A stretch of DNA of 64,000 nt from Nocardia cyriacigeorgica (GTDB lineage: Bacteria; Actinomycetota; Actinomycetes; Mycobacteriales; Mycobacteriaceae), in the NCBI RefSeq assembly GCF_005863245.1, contig NZ_VBUT01000006.1, positions 1 to 64,000 of the forward strand, in the 5' to 3' direction. Both the position numbers and the translations under genes were made by a program. Below, piece by piece: positions 50,160-59,536 of the stretch; within the stretch, counting starts at the first letter, position 1; each line of letters opens with the position of its first letter. The notes beneath the pieces were generated by a model. It was not told where the DNA came from. It saw only the letters and a program-made list of their open reading frames with translations, and searched no databases.

Positions 50160-51424
50160 CAACCCATAACCCCGTCACCGCGGCGCGCGCACCGTTGAGC
50201 GGTTGCCCTGTCGCGCACGGATCCCCGATCGATTCCGATGGCCCCCGGGTCTCGCTGTACACCGAGGAGTTCTCCGACGATCCGCACCGCGCCTACCGGG
50301 AGATGCGCAAGCGTTTCGGTTCGCTGGTGCCGATCGATCTGGCTCCCGATGTGCCCGCGACCCTGGTGATCGGCTATCAGGAGGCGGTGCGGATCCTCAA
50401 CGACCCCGACCACTTCCCGGCCGACCCGCGCACCTGGCAGACGAGCATCCCACCGGACTCGCCGGTCAAGCCGATGATGGAGTGGTACCCCAACGCGTTG
50501 CGCAACAGCGGTACGGCGCATGCGCGGTACCGGGAGGCCTACGTCGCCGGGATCGACAAGATCGATCTGAACGCGCTCAACGCGACGGTCGAGAAGATCG
50601 CCATCCCGCTGATCAACACCTTCTGTGAGAAGGGCTCGGCCGATCTCGTCACCGATTACGCGTTTCCGCTGGTGTTCGAGGTGCTGAACCGGATGGTCGG
50701 CTGCTCACCGGAACTGGGCCAGCGCGTGGCCACCGGTATGGCCGCGCTGTTCGACACCGTCAACGCCGAATGGGGGATGAACTACCTCAGCGAGGCGCTG
50801 ATGGAACTCATCCAGCTCAAACGGTCCCAGCCGGGCGACGACGTCACCTCGGTGCTGGTGTCGCATCCGGCGAATCTGGATGACGAGGAGCTGCTGTCGA
50901 ATCTGATCAGCTTCTACGGCGCCGGACTCGAACCGCAGCAGAACCTGATCCTCAACACCCTGCTGCTGATGCTCACCGACGACCGGTTCGGTGGCGACAT
51001 GCTGGGCGGCAGCCTGTCGACCCGCGACGCGCTCGACGAGGTGTTGTTCAACGACCCGCCGATGGCGAATTTCTGCACGACCTATCCGCGTCAGCCGATC
51101 CTGATCGACAACGCGTGGCTGCCGGCGCACCAGCCGGTGCTGATCAGCCTGGCCGGCTGCAATACCGATCCGGCGATCCGCGGGGGCGAGCTGGCGGGCA
51201 ACCGCTCGCATCTGGCGTGGAGCATCGGGCCGCACGCCTGCCCGGCGCAGTCGGTGGCGCTGGTGGTGGTGCAGGAGGCCATCGACCAGCTGCTCGACGC
51301 GCTGCCGGAGATGGAGCTGGCCGGGCCGCCGGAGGAATTGTCCTGGCGCCCAGGGCCTTTCCACCGGGCGCTCTCGGCGCTGCCCGTGGTCTTCCCGGAA
51401 TCCCCACCGTTGAACATAGGGTAA
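50156..51424 (+). CDS. CYP157-like cytochrome P450 without ExxR (first copy)
   Basis: This 422-residue protein starts at TTG overlapping the GTPase stop (TTGA), with GGAG upstream. The heme-ligand segment is Gly-Pro-His-Ala-Cys-Pro-Ala. The K-helix reads Asp-Glu-Val-Leu-Phe where P450s have Glu-x-x-Arg, and the I-helix reads Ala-Gly-Leu-Glu-Pro where a Thr is normally expected. The CYP157 family of Streptomyces conservons is known to lack ExxR. It may bind heme yet work as a sensor or partner rather than an ordinary monooxygenase. Confidence 0.85.
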   Translation: MTTHNPVTAARAPLSGCPVAHGSPIDSDGPRVSLYTEEFSDDPHRAYREMRKRFGSLVPIDLAPDVPATLVIGYQEAVRILNDPDHFPADPRTWQTSIPPDSPVKPMMEWYPNALRNSGTAHARYREAYVAGIDKIDLNALNATVEKIAIPLINTFCEKGSADLVTDYAFPLVFEVLNRMVGCSPELGQRVATGMAALFDTVNAEWGMNYLSEALMELIQLKRSQPGDDVTSVLVSHPANLDDEELLSNLISFYGAGLEPQQNLILNTLLLMLTDDRFGGDMLGGSLSTRDALDEVLFNDPPMANFCTTYPRQPILIDNAWLPAHQPVLISLAGCNTDPAIRGGELAGNRSHLAWSIGPHACPAQSVALVVVQEAIDQLLDALPEMELAGPPEELSWRPGPFHRALSALPVVFPESPPLNIG

Positions 51425-51436
51425 GGATTTGCAGTG

Positions 51437-52669
51437 ATGGAGCGCGAAACGATCGTCCTCGACATGGCGGGAGCCGATACCCACGGCGAGGCCGCACGGC
51501 TGCGTGAGCGTGGGCCCGCGGCGCTGGTGGAGCTGCCGAACGGGGTGCCCGCGTGGTCGGTGACCGACGCTGCCGCGCTGAAGAGCCTGCTGGCCGATCC
51601 GCGGGTGTCCAAGGATCCCCGCCAGCATTGGACGGCGTTCATCAACGGCGAGATCACCCAGGAGTGGCCGCTGTTCCCGTGGATCGCGGTGGACAATATG
51701 TTCACCGCCTACGGCAGCGAACATCGGCGGCTGCGCAGGCTGGTGGCGCGGGCGTTCACCGCGCGCCGCACCGCCGCGCTGCGTCCGCGCATCGAGCAGA
51801 TCACCACCGAACTGCTGGATGCGCTCGCGGCCATGCCCGCCGGTGAGGTGGTCGATCTGCGGGCGCACTACGCCTATCCGGTGCCGATCCGGGTCATCAC
51901 CGAGATGCTCGGCGTGCCAGAGGCGCTCAATGCCGGCCTGCGTACGTGCGTCGACCGGTATTTCGACACCACGATCAGCCAGGAAGCCGCGGGTGCCAAC
52001 TACGTCGAGATGTACGGGCTGGTCACCGAATTGGTCACCTATCGGCGGGTGAATCCCGGCGACGACCTGACCAGCGCGCTGATCGCCGCACGAGACGAGG
52101 AAGACGGCTCGCAGCTGACCGAGAAGGAACTCGTCGACACGCTGATGCTGGTCATCAACGCCGGCCACGAGACCACGGTCAACCTGCTCGACCAGGCCAT
52201 CGTCGCGCTGCTGACCCATCCCGAGCAGCGCGCGGCGGTGGAATCGGGCCGGGTGCCGTGGACCGAGGTCGTCGAGGAGACGTTGCGGTTCGAGGCGCCG
52301 GTCGCGCATCTGCCGTTGCGCTACGCCGTGGACGACATCGACCTCGACGGCGGGGTGCACATCGCCAAGGGCGAGGCGATCCTGGCCTCCTACGCCGCGG
52401 CCAGCCGTGATCCGAAGGTGCACGGCGACAGCGCCGACGTCTTCGATCTGGACCGGAAGAACAAGGACCATCTCGCCTTCGGCTACGGCGCCCACCACTG
52501 CCTGGGCTCGCCGCTGGCGCGGATGGAAGGTGAGCTCGCGCTGCCCGCGTTGTTCGCCCGGTTCCCGGATCTGCGCCTGGCCGTCGATGTGTCCGAATTG
52601 CAGCCGGTGGTCAGCTTCGTCTCCAACGGCCATCAGCACCTACCGGTTTATCTGAGCGCGGAGCGGTAA
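51437..52669 (+). CDS. Canonical cytochrome P450 (conservon-type, CYP154-like)
   Basis: This 410-residue P450 has all standard motifs: I-helix Asn-Ala-Gly-His-Glu-Thr-Thr, K-helix Glu-Glu-Thr-Leu-Arg, and heme loop Phe-Gly-Tyr-Gly-Ala-His-His-Cys-Leu-Gly. The start may be GTG 51434 or ATG 51437; TAAGGA is upstream. Streptomyces conservons often carry a canonical P450 after a CYP157. It should hydroxylate a small hydrophobic substrate with a separate ferredoxin. No ferredoxin gene is nearby. Confidence 0.92.
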   Translation: MERETIVLDMAGADTHGEAARLRERGPAALVELPNGVPAWSVTDAAALKSLLADPRVSKDPRQHWTAFINGEITQEWPLFPWIAVDNMFTAYGSEHRRLRRLVARAFTARRTAALRPRIEQITTELLDALAAMPAGEVVDLRAHYAYPVPIRVITEMLGVPEALNAGLRTCVDRYFDTTISQEAAGANYVEMYGLVTELVTYRRVNPGDDLTSALIAARDEEDGSQLTEKELVDTLMLVINAGHETTVNLLDQAIVALLTHPEQRAAVESGRVPWTEVVEETLRFEAPVAHLPLRYAVDDIDLDGGVHIAKGEAILASYAAASRDPKVHGDSADVFDLDRKNKDHLAFGYGAHHCLGSPLARMEGELALPALFARFPDLRLAVDVSELQPVVSFVSNGHQHLPVYLSAER

Positions 52670-52680
52670 CAAGTTTCTTG

Positions 52681-53949
52681 ATGAGTCTCAACTGGGCAAC
52701 GCACCATTCGAACGCGTCCACCGGTTCGTGCCCGGTTCGGCACGTATCACCGCATGATGCCGAGGGGCCGCGGGTTTCGCTGTATTCGGCGGAATTCGCG
52801 GCCGACCCGCACAGCGCCTATCGGGAGATGCGCGAACGCTTCGGGCCGCTGGTCCCAGTGGAGCTGTCACCCGGTATCCACGCGACCCTGGTGATCGGCT
52901 ATCACACGGCCGTGCGGATCCTCAACGATCCCGAGCATTTCCCGGCCGATCCGCGCATGTGGCAGAAGAACATTCCGCCCGACTGCCCCGTGCTGCCGAT
53001 GCTGGAGTTCCGGACCACCGCGCTGCGCACCACCGGCGCCGAGCATCTGCGGTACCGCTCGGCCAACACCTGGGCACTGAATCAGGTCGACCTGCACGGC
53101 CTGCATGCCACCGTGGCGCGGATCGCGGTGTCGCTGATCAACTCGTTCTGCGCGGACGGCAGCGTCGATCTGATCGGCCAGTACGCGTTTCCGTTGACGT
53201 TCGCGGTGCTCAACGAGCTGCTCGGCTGCCCGCCCGATATCGGTCAGCGGGTCGCCACCGGGATGGCGGCGATCTTCGAAGGCATCGACGCCGAGCAGGG
53301 CAATGCGATGCTGGAGCAGGCGCTGGCCGAGCTGACCGAGCGCAAACGCCGCGAGCCCGGCGACGACCTGACCACCCGGCTGTTGCGTCACGAGACCCGG
53401 CTCTCGGACGCGGAAATGGTGCAGCAGCTGGTGGTGCTCTACGGGGCGGGCATCGAGCCGTTGCAGAACCTGATCGTCAACACGCTGCGGCTGATGCTCA
53501 CCGACGACCGGTTCGCCGGCAGTGTGCTCGACGGCAGCCTGTCCACCCGCGACGCGCTCGACGAGGTGCTGTTCACCGATCCGCCGATGGCCAACTTCTG
53601 TAGCACCTATCCCCGTCAGCCCATCATGATCGACGGCGTGTGGCTGCCCGCGCATCAGCCGGTGGTGATCAGCATGACCGGCTGCAACAACGACCCGGCG
53701 ATCAACAACGGCCAATACGCCGACAATCGTTCGCATCTGGCCTTCAGCGCCGGACCGCACGCGTGCCCGGCCAGGTCGGTGGCCTATCTGGTCGCGTGCG
53801 ATGCGATCGATGAATTGCTCGACGCGCTGCCGGAATTGGCGCTGGCGATTCCCGCCGAACAGCTCACCTGGCGGCCGGGACCGTTCCATCGGGCGCTGTC
53901 GGCGCTGCCCGCGGTGTTCCCGAAGTCGCCGCCCTTGCCGACGCACTGA
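52681..53949 (+). CDS. CYP157-like cytochrome P450 without ExxR (second copy)
   Basis: About 422 residues from an ATG at 52681 (TTG at 52678 also possible); no strong ribosome-binding site. It is close to the first copy through its whole length, for example Ile-Gly-Tyr-x-x-Ala-Val-Arg-Ile-Leu-Asn-Asp-Pro. It again has Asp-Glu-Val-Leu-Phe for ExxR, Ala-Gly-Ile-Glu-Pro in the I-helix, and Ser-Ala-Gly-Pro-His-Ala-Cys-Pro-Ala at the heme loop. It starts 11 bases after the canonical P450. Confidence 0.85.
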   Translation: MSLNWATHHSNASTGSCPVRHVSPHDAEGPRVSLYSAEFAADPHSAYREMRERFGPLVPVELSPGIHATLVIGYHTAVRILNDPEHFPADPRMWQKNIPPDCPVLPMLEFRTTALRTTGAEHLRYRSANTWALNQVDLHGLHATVARIAVSLINSFCADGSVDLIGQYAFPLTFAVLNELLGCPPDIGQRVATGMAAIFEGIDAEQGNAMLEQALAELTERKRREPGDDLTTRLLRHETRLSDAEMVQQLVVLYGAGIEPLQNLIVNTLRLMLTDDRFAGSVLDGSLSTRDALDEVLFTDPPMANFCSTYPRQPIMIDGVWLPAHQPVVISMTGCNNDPAINNGQYADNRSHLAFSAGPHACPARSVAYLVACDAIDELLDALPELALAIPAEQLTWRPGPFHRALSALPAVFPKSPPLPTH

Positions 53950-54378
53950 CGACGCCGGCCCGGCACGGCCGGCGGGACCAAGGCGCTGCCGCGCGGCGGT
54001 TGCCGGCTGGTGCCTCGTCGATTGGTGAAGTCTCACAACGAAATACGAGTATTTCTGTTCCCTCGCGGGAGCATGCTACTCAGCGGTACAGTCGGGCCTC
54101 GAGCTGTACATCGGGCACCGGGAGTTGCCCGCAAGAAGGGGGCGGAGGGTATGTGAGACTGCTGCTCCGATCGTGATCGGGGAGCAGACCGCGAGGCTGT
54201 GGGCTTCGAATCGGCTGTGCGCACAGCCGGCCGGAGCCGCCGCACTCGCCGATCGTTTTCTCGTGGGCAGGGCATACGGGCTCAGCGGCGCGCCCGGGCC
54301 GGCCCCTACGGCGACGACCGACGGTGACCCGGCGCCGTCCGGTCGCTTCTCGCCGAGGTCAGACCTGGAGTTCGTATC
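53950..54378. promoter_or_regulatory. Intergenic region with 16-bp palindrome before fourth P450
   Basis: This 429-base gap breaks the conservon. At 54040-54055 the arms GAAATAC and GTATTTC form a perfect palindrome around GA, in an AT-rich patch that stands out from its surroundings. It may be an operator or promoter for the fourth P450. Reading frames in the gap are not gene-like. GGAG near 54370 serves the GTG at 54379. Confidence 0.45.
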
Positions 54379-55635
54379 GTGACCATGCACCAACTCGCCG
54401 GCACCGGCCGTTCCTGTCCCGTCGCGCACGCCATGCCGATGGATACCGACGGGCCTCGTATCTCGCTCTACGCGGCCGAATTCGCCGCCGATCCGCATCG
54501 TGCCTATCGGGAGATGCGGGATCGCTACGGCGCCCTCGTCCCGGTGGAACTGGCGCCCGGCGTCCCCGCCACCCTGGTGATCGGCTATCGCACCGCGGTG
54601 CGCATCCTCAACGATCCGGACCATTTCCCGGCCGATCCGCGGGTGTGGCAGAAGGACATCCCGTCCGATTGCCCGGTACTGCCGCTGCTGGAGTGGCGGC
54701 CGCAGGCGTTGCGCAGCACCGGCGCCGAGCACGCCCGGTACCGGCAGGCCTACACCGAGGCCATCAACGGCGTGGATCTGCACACCCTGCACAGCACGGT
54801 CGAGAAGATCGCCATCCCGTTGATCAATACCTTCTGCGAGTCCGGCTCCGCGGAGCTGATCAGCCAGTACGCGTTCCCGCTCACGTTCGCGGTGCTGAAC
54901 GAAATCCTCGGTTTCCCGGCCGAACTCGGGCAGCGGGTGGCCACCGGCATGCAGGCGATCTTCGACGGCATCGACGCCGAACGCGGCAACGCGATGATCA
55001 CCGAGGCGGTCATGGAATTGGTCGCCGACAAGCGCGCGAACCCCGGCGACGATATCGCCACCCGGCTGCTGAATCATCCGGCGGCGCTGACCGAAGAAGA
55101 GATGATCCACCAGCTGGTCACCCTCTACGGGGCGGGCATCGAGCCACAGCAGAACCTGATCGTCAACACCGTTCTGTTGATGCTGACCGATGATCGCTTC
55201 GCCGGCAGCGTGCTCGGCGGCAGCCTATCCACACGCGACGCGCTCGACGAGGTGTTGTTCACCGACCCGCCGATGGCGAATTTCTGCGTCAGCTACCCAC
55301 GCCAGCCGATCCTCATCGACGGGGTGTGGCTGCCCGCGCATCAGCCGGTCGTGATCAGCATGACCGGCTGCAACAACGACCCGGAGGTCAGCGTCGGGCG
55401 ATACGTCGACAACCGGTCGCATCTGTCGTGGAGCGCGGGCCCGCACGCCTGCCCGGCCAAATCGGTGGCCTACCTGGTGGTGCAGGACGCGATCGACCAG
55501 CTGCTGGATGTGCTGCCCGAGATGCGGTTGGCGGTGCCAGCGGATCAGCTGAGCTGGCGTCCCGGTCCTTTCCACCGTGCGCTTGCCGCGATGCCGGTGG
55601 TGTTCCCGCCGTCGCCGCCGTTGACCGTGCGGTGA
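54379..55635 (+). CDS. CYP157-like cytochrome P450 without ExxR (third copy)
   Basis: A 418-residue P450 starting at GTG. Like the copies at 50156 and 52681 it has Asp-Glu-Val-Leu-Phe in place of ExxR, Ala-Gly-Ile-Glu-Pro in the I-helix and Ser-Ala-Gly-Pro-His-Ala-Cys-Pro-Ala at the heme site. It is more like the second copy than the canonical P450. It is separated from the operon by 429 bases with its own palindrome, so it may be controlled independently. Confidence 0.85.
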   Translation: MTMHQLAGTGRSCPVAHAMPMDTDGPRISLYAAEFAADPHRAYREMRDRYGALVPVELAPGVPATLVIGYRTAVRILNDPDHFPADPRVWQKDIPSDCPVLPLLEWRPQALRSTGAEHARYRQAYTEAINGVDLHTLHSTVEKIAIPLINTFCESGSAELISQYAFPLTFAVLNEILGFPAELGQRVATGMQAIFDGIDAERGNAMITEAVMELVADKRANPGDDIATRLLNHPAALTEEEMIHQLVTLYGAGIEPQQNLIVNTVLLMLTDDRFAGSVLGGSLSTRDALDEVLFTDPPMANFCVSYPRQPILIDGVWLPAHQPVVISMTGCNNDPEVSVGRYVDNRSHLSWSAGPHACPAKSVAYLVVQDAIDQLLDVLPEMRLAVPADQLSWRPGPFHRALAAMPVVFPPSPPLTVR

Positions 55636-55641
55636 CGATCC

Positions 55642-55673
55642 GGGCCGCTTCCCGCCGGTCCGGGAAGCGGCCC
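55642..55673. terminator. Terminator hairpin between P450 and ABC permease
   Basis: Perfect 13-base arms GGGCCGCTTCCCG and CGGGAAGCGGCCC enclose CCGGTC, six bases after the P450 stop. The following ABC gene converges on it, so it may end both transcripts. There is no T tract. Confidence 0.75.
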
Positions 55674-55701
55674 GGCTCATGGGAACGTATACGGGGACAG
55701 C

Positions 55702-57290
55702 TCAATTGGTTTCGATATCGCGGTGCCGGAACCCCAGCGCGCCCACCGCGCACAGCACCACCGCGACGACCGCGGTGATCAACACCGGCCCCAGCGCGAA
55801 ATCCACGGCCGGGACCAGCGGGATGTTGTCGAAGGGGGAGACGCTCATCAGCCAGTCCGGGAACTTCAGCGTCGCCCCGAACATCAGCACCACGAAGCAG
55901 AACGCCAGCGCGATCCAGGCTCCCACCGTGGCCAGCGGCAGAAATCCGAACAGCACCACGGTGATTCCGCCCAGCACCCACACCGCGGGCAGGTAGGTCA
56001 GCGACGCGCCGAGCAGCGGCAGCAGCTGCGACATATCGCCGGTCATCACCCCGTACATCAGCCCCATGCCGAACCCGCCGAGTGCCAGCACCACCGCCGA
56101 CCCGGCCAGCATGATGACCAGATGCCCGGCCAGCCAGCGCAGCCGCGGCAGATCGGTGGACAGCAGCGGCTCCACCCGCCCGGCCGCCTCCTCGGCGCGC
56201 GGGCGCAGGCCCGAGGAGATGGTGTAGGCCGAACCGATCAAGGCCAGCAGGCCCGCCGACATGGCGTAGAAGGCGTCCACCAGGCTGCCCACGTCCTGGC
56301 CGAGCAGCTCGGCGAGATCGACATCGCCGAGCAGATCGCCCACATCGTCGCCGATCGACCCGAAAGCCAGCCCGGCCAGCAGCATGCCGATCGACCAGCC
56401 GATCAGCGACCCCCGCTGAACCGCCAGGCCAGCCCGAAGGCGCTCTGCAACGACTCGCCTGCCCGCGCCGGGCCAGGCCGCGGTGGCACCACGCCCGCCC
56501 CGAAATCGCGGTGATCGAGCACCCGCCGCGCCACCAGGGTGATCGCGACGGCCACGGCGAGCGAGAGCAGCGCAGGCCACCAGACCTCACCGTCGTAGGG
56601 CCGCATGGCCTGACCCCAGCCCAGCGGCGACAACCACGACAACACCCCGTTGCCCACGTCGCCGACCGCGCGCAGCACATACGACACCGCGATCGCCGCC
56701 CCGGTGATGCCGTAGACGGCGCGGGTGCTTTCGGTGAGCTGGGCCGCCAGCAGCGCGATCGCCATGAACACCAGTCCGGCGCAGGTGGCGCCGACACCGA
56801 GTGCGATCGAACCGGCCGCGGGCAGTCCGTAGGAGATCAGGCTCAACGCCACCGCCAGGCCGTAGACCAGATTGGCCAGCACCGTGACGATCGTCGCGCC
56901 GGTGAAGGCGGCATGCCTGCCGACCACTCCGGACCGGATGAGTTCGTCGCGGCCGGTCTCCTCATTGGCGCGGGTATGCCTGCCGACCAGGAACATGCTC
57001 ATCAGCCCGGCCACGATCATGCCGAAGGCGCTGGCCTGGAACGCCACCTGGCCGCCGATGGTGTCGAGCACCCGGGGCGGGCCCGCCATGGCCACCATGG
57101 CGGCATTGCCCTGCATGCTGGCCGCGACCCGGTCCAGATCGGCCTGGGTCGGATAGGCGACGTCCACGCCGACGGCCTGCGAGTAGTAGACGAAGGTGCC
57201 GCCGAGCAGCCAGAAGATCAGCGCGATCCGTTCCCGGCGCAGGAAGAAGCGGGTGAGGATGCCGGTGCCGGTCAGCGTCGCGGTGGTCAC
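55702..57290 (-). pseudogene. ABC exporter permease, split by a one-base frameshift
   Basis: The full product would be about 530 residues with 12 membrane helices, like the polyketide/tetronasin-type exporter permeases. The first frame runs 57290 to 56403 and ends abnormally after Gly-Leu-Ala-Trp-Arg-Phe-Ser. The second frame resumes with Gln-Arg-Gly-Ser-Leu-Ile-Gly-Trp and runs to 55702 with normal codon use. Adding one C near 56418 (reading TTC CAG CGG) restores one frame. It is either a recent inactivation or a sequencing error. It starts four bases inside the ATPase gene's end. Confidence 0.75.
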
Positions 57291-58200
57291 GATTCCTGCA
57301 CCCCCGAGGCCGCGAGCTCGTCACCGTAGTGGCGCAGGAACAGCTCTTCGAGAGTCGGTGGCTGGCTGGTCAGGGTCCTGATGCCGAAGCCGGTGAGGTG
57401 GCCGATGGCCGCGTCCAGATCGACCGTGTCGACCTGGAACCGGGCGCGGTTGCCCTCGACCACCAGATCGTGCACGCCGGCGAGCTCGTCCAGACCGGTC
57501 GGCGGGCGGGTGGTTTCGCAGGCGATGGAGGTGCGGGTCAGGTGGCGCAGGTCGGTGAGGGTGCCGGATTCGATGGCCTTGCCGTGGCGGATGATCGTCA
57601 CCCGATCGCACAGCGCCTCGACCTGGGCGAGGATATGGCTGGACAGCAGCACGGTGCGGCCGTGCTGTTTCACCACCTCGTCGATGCACTCCTGGAAGAC
57701 CGCCTCCATGAGCGGATCGAGTCCGGAGGTCGGCTCGTCGAGCATGAGCAGCTCCACATCGGAGGCCAGCGCCGCCACCAGAGCCACCTTCTGCCGGTTG
57801 CCCTTGGAGTAGGTGCGGCCCTTCTTCGTCGGGTCGAGATCGAAGCGCTCGAGCAGATCGGCGCGGCGCTTCTCGTCCAGTCCGCCGCGTAGTTTGCCCA
57901 TCAGGTCGATGACCTCACCGCCGGTGAGGTTGGGCCACAGGTTCACATCGCCGGGTACGTAGGCCAGCCGCCGATGCAGTTCGGCCGCGTGTTCCCAGGG
58001 GTCGCCGCCCAGCAGCGTCGCGGTGCCGCTGTCGGCGCGTAGCAGCCCCAATAGAACCCTGATGGTGGTCGATTTGCCTGCCCGTTGGGCCCGAGAAAGC
58101 CGTGCACCTCACCGGTGGTGACGCGGAGGTCGAGCCCGTCCAGTGCACGGGTGCGGCCGAATGTCTTGACCAGGCCCGAGATATCGATTGCCGCAGACAT
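57287..58200 (-). pseudogene. ABC exporter ATPase, frameshifted in Walker A
   Basis: The start at 58200 gives Ala-Ile-Asp-Ile-Ser-Gly-Leu-Val-Lys-Thr-Phe-Gly and Gly-Phe-Leu-Gly-Pro-Asn-Gly, then loses frame. The correct continuation, Ala-Gly-Lys-Ser-Thr-Thr-Ile-Arg-Val-Leu-Leu-Gly, is in the next frame and runs to 57287 with Ser-Lys-Gly-Asn-Arg-Gln-Lys and Leu-Met-Leu-Asp-Glu-Pro-Thr. One G is missing from a G run near 58080. A full product would be about 305 residues. Pseudogene or sequencing error. Confidence 0.75.
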
Positions 58201-58396
58201 GGTTCAACGGTAGCGACGGGTGGACCTCGGTGCGGGTCAACGGGAATCACCGGTGTGGCGCCGTTATCCGCTGCCGCGCCCGCACAGCTTTCGGGCGGCG
58301 GGTTGCCGGCGCCGCGCGCGGTATGTGTCGGCCGGATCGGTCGTTCACCGGAGTGCTCTCCGACCGGCCGTGCTACCGAGTGATCGGCGCCACAAT

Positions 58397-58432
58397 TTGA
58401 GACCCACGGTTAACTTACCGTATAGTAAGTTA
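58397..58432 (+). promoter_or_regulatory. Promoter overlapped by perfect palindrome, upstream of hydrolase
   Basis: TTGAGA (58397-58402) and TATAGT (58421-58426), 18 bases apart, form a good housekeeping-type promoter. The perfect inverted repeat TAACTTAC-CGTATA-GTAAGTTA (58411-58432) covers the -10 box. The shape suits a TetR-type repressor operator. No TetR gene is in the window next to it, so the regulator is elsewhere. Confidence 0.7.
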
Positions 58433-58469
58433 TCGCGTTGCCGAGGTTGAAAGGCGTAGAGGGGCTCAC

Positions 58470-59513
58470 ATGGTGTCGCTAGTGGGGGATCTGCCGCGCG
58501 CTGCGCGCAATATCTGGTCACTGTCGTTCGGTGACGGCATCGAGCCGTACGCGCCGACGCCGTCGACGGTCGTCTACGACGAACCGCACCGCTGCCTGCG
58601 CCGGTTCGATCGCGACGAACCCTCCGCGCAGCGCCCGGTGCTACTGGTACCGCCGCTCGCGGTCACCCCGGCCTGCTTCGACCTGCGCGACGGGCAGAGT
58701 TTCGTGCGGTTCCTGCTGGAGACCGGCAGGCAGCCCTACGTCATCGACTACGGCCAGATGACCTACGCCGACCGCAACCTCGGGCTCGAGGAGTGGACGC
58801 ACGACATCGTCCCGACCGCGATCCGGCGGGTCAGCGAGGAGCACGACGGTGCGGGCGTCGACGTCGTCGGCTGGTCGCTGGGCGGCATTCTCGCGGTGCT
58901 CGCCGGCGCCGGCCACGCGGATCTGCCGATCGCCTCCATCACCGCCATCGCCCCGCCGTTCGATCAGCGCAGGACGGTGACGGTGGCGCCGCTGCGGATT
59001 CTCGGCGCGGTCACCGGCGGGCGCGAGGTCGATCTGGCGACCCGCGTGTTCGGCGGTATTCCCAGCTACATCGTGCGCACCGGGTTCCGGGTGCAGGCCT
59101 TCCAGCGTGAGCTCACCCGCCCGCTGTTCGTGGCCCGCAACATCCTCGACGAGGACGCGCTGGCCCGGATGGAGGCCATCGACCGGTTCATGGCGATGAT
59201 GCCCGGCTATCCCGGCCGGCTCTACCGGCAGATCCACCGCTCGTTCATCCTGCGCAACGAACTGGTCACCGGCACCATCCGGTTGCGTTCGGATCTGGTG
59301 GTGGAAACCGCGAAACTCACCTGCCCCGTGCTGATCCTGGGCAGCCGCACCGACCTGGTCGTCCCCGCGGCCGCCGCCCGCGCCGGACTCGATGTGCTCA
59401 CCGGGGCGGAGGTGCGCTTCGAGGAGGTACCCGGCGGTCACCTCGGCATCCTGGCCGGGCCTGCCGCCCGGGACACCACCTGGCGGATCATCGACGAATT
59501 CCTCTCCCGCTGA
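58470..59513 (+). CDS. Alpha/beta hydrolase, PHA-synthase-like fold
   Basis: A 347-residue protein with the lipase box Gly-Trp-Ser-Leu-Gly-Gly. Val-Leu-Leu-Val-Pro-Pro-Leu-Ala-Val-Thr-Pro-Ala-Cys-Phe-Asp-Leu near the N-terminus and the Pro-Tyr-Val-Ile-Asp-Tyr-Gly strand recall PhaC-like enzymes, but the nucleophile is Ser, not Cys. A late Gly-Ser-Arg-Thr-Asp and a His in Pro-Gly-Gly-His-Leu-Gly complete a triad. It may act on a lipid or acyl-thioester. The operator-covered promoter upstream suggests substrate-induced expression. Confidence 0.75.
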   Translation: MVSLVGDLPRAARNIWSLSFGDGIEPYAPTPSTVVYDEPHRCLRRFDRDEPSAQRPVLLVPPLAVTPACFDLRDGQSFVRFLLETGRQPYVIDYGQMTYADRNLGLEEWTHDIVPTAIRRVSEEHDGAGVDVVGWSLGGILAVLAGAGHADLPIASITAIAPPFDQRRTVTVAPLRILGAVTGGREVDLATRVFGGIPSYIVRTGFRVQAFQRELTRPLFVARNILDEDALARMEAIDRFMAMMPGYPGRLYRQIHRSFILRNELVTGTIRLRSDLVVETAKLTCPVLILGSRTDLVVPAAAARAGLDVLTGAEVRFEEVPGGHLGILAGPAARDTTWRIIDEFLSR

Positions 59514-59536
59514 GCGGATTTTCTCGCGAGTGCTGC

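Noticed and set aside
54033..54275. Minus-strand frame in the gap before the fourth P450
   Set aside because: Ser/Arg-rich with no motif or start signal; it would read through the palindrome region.
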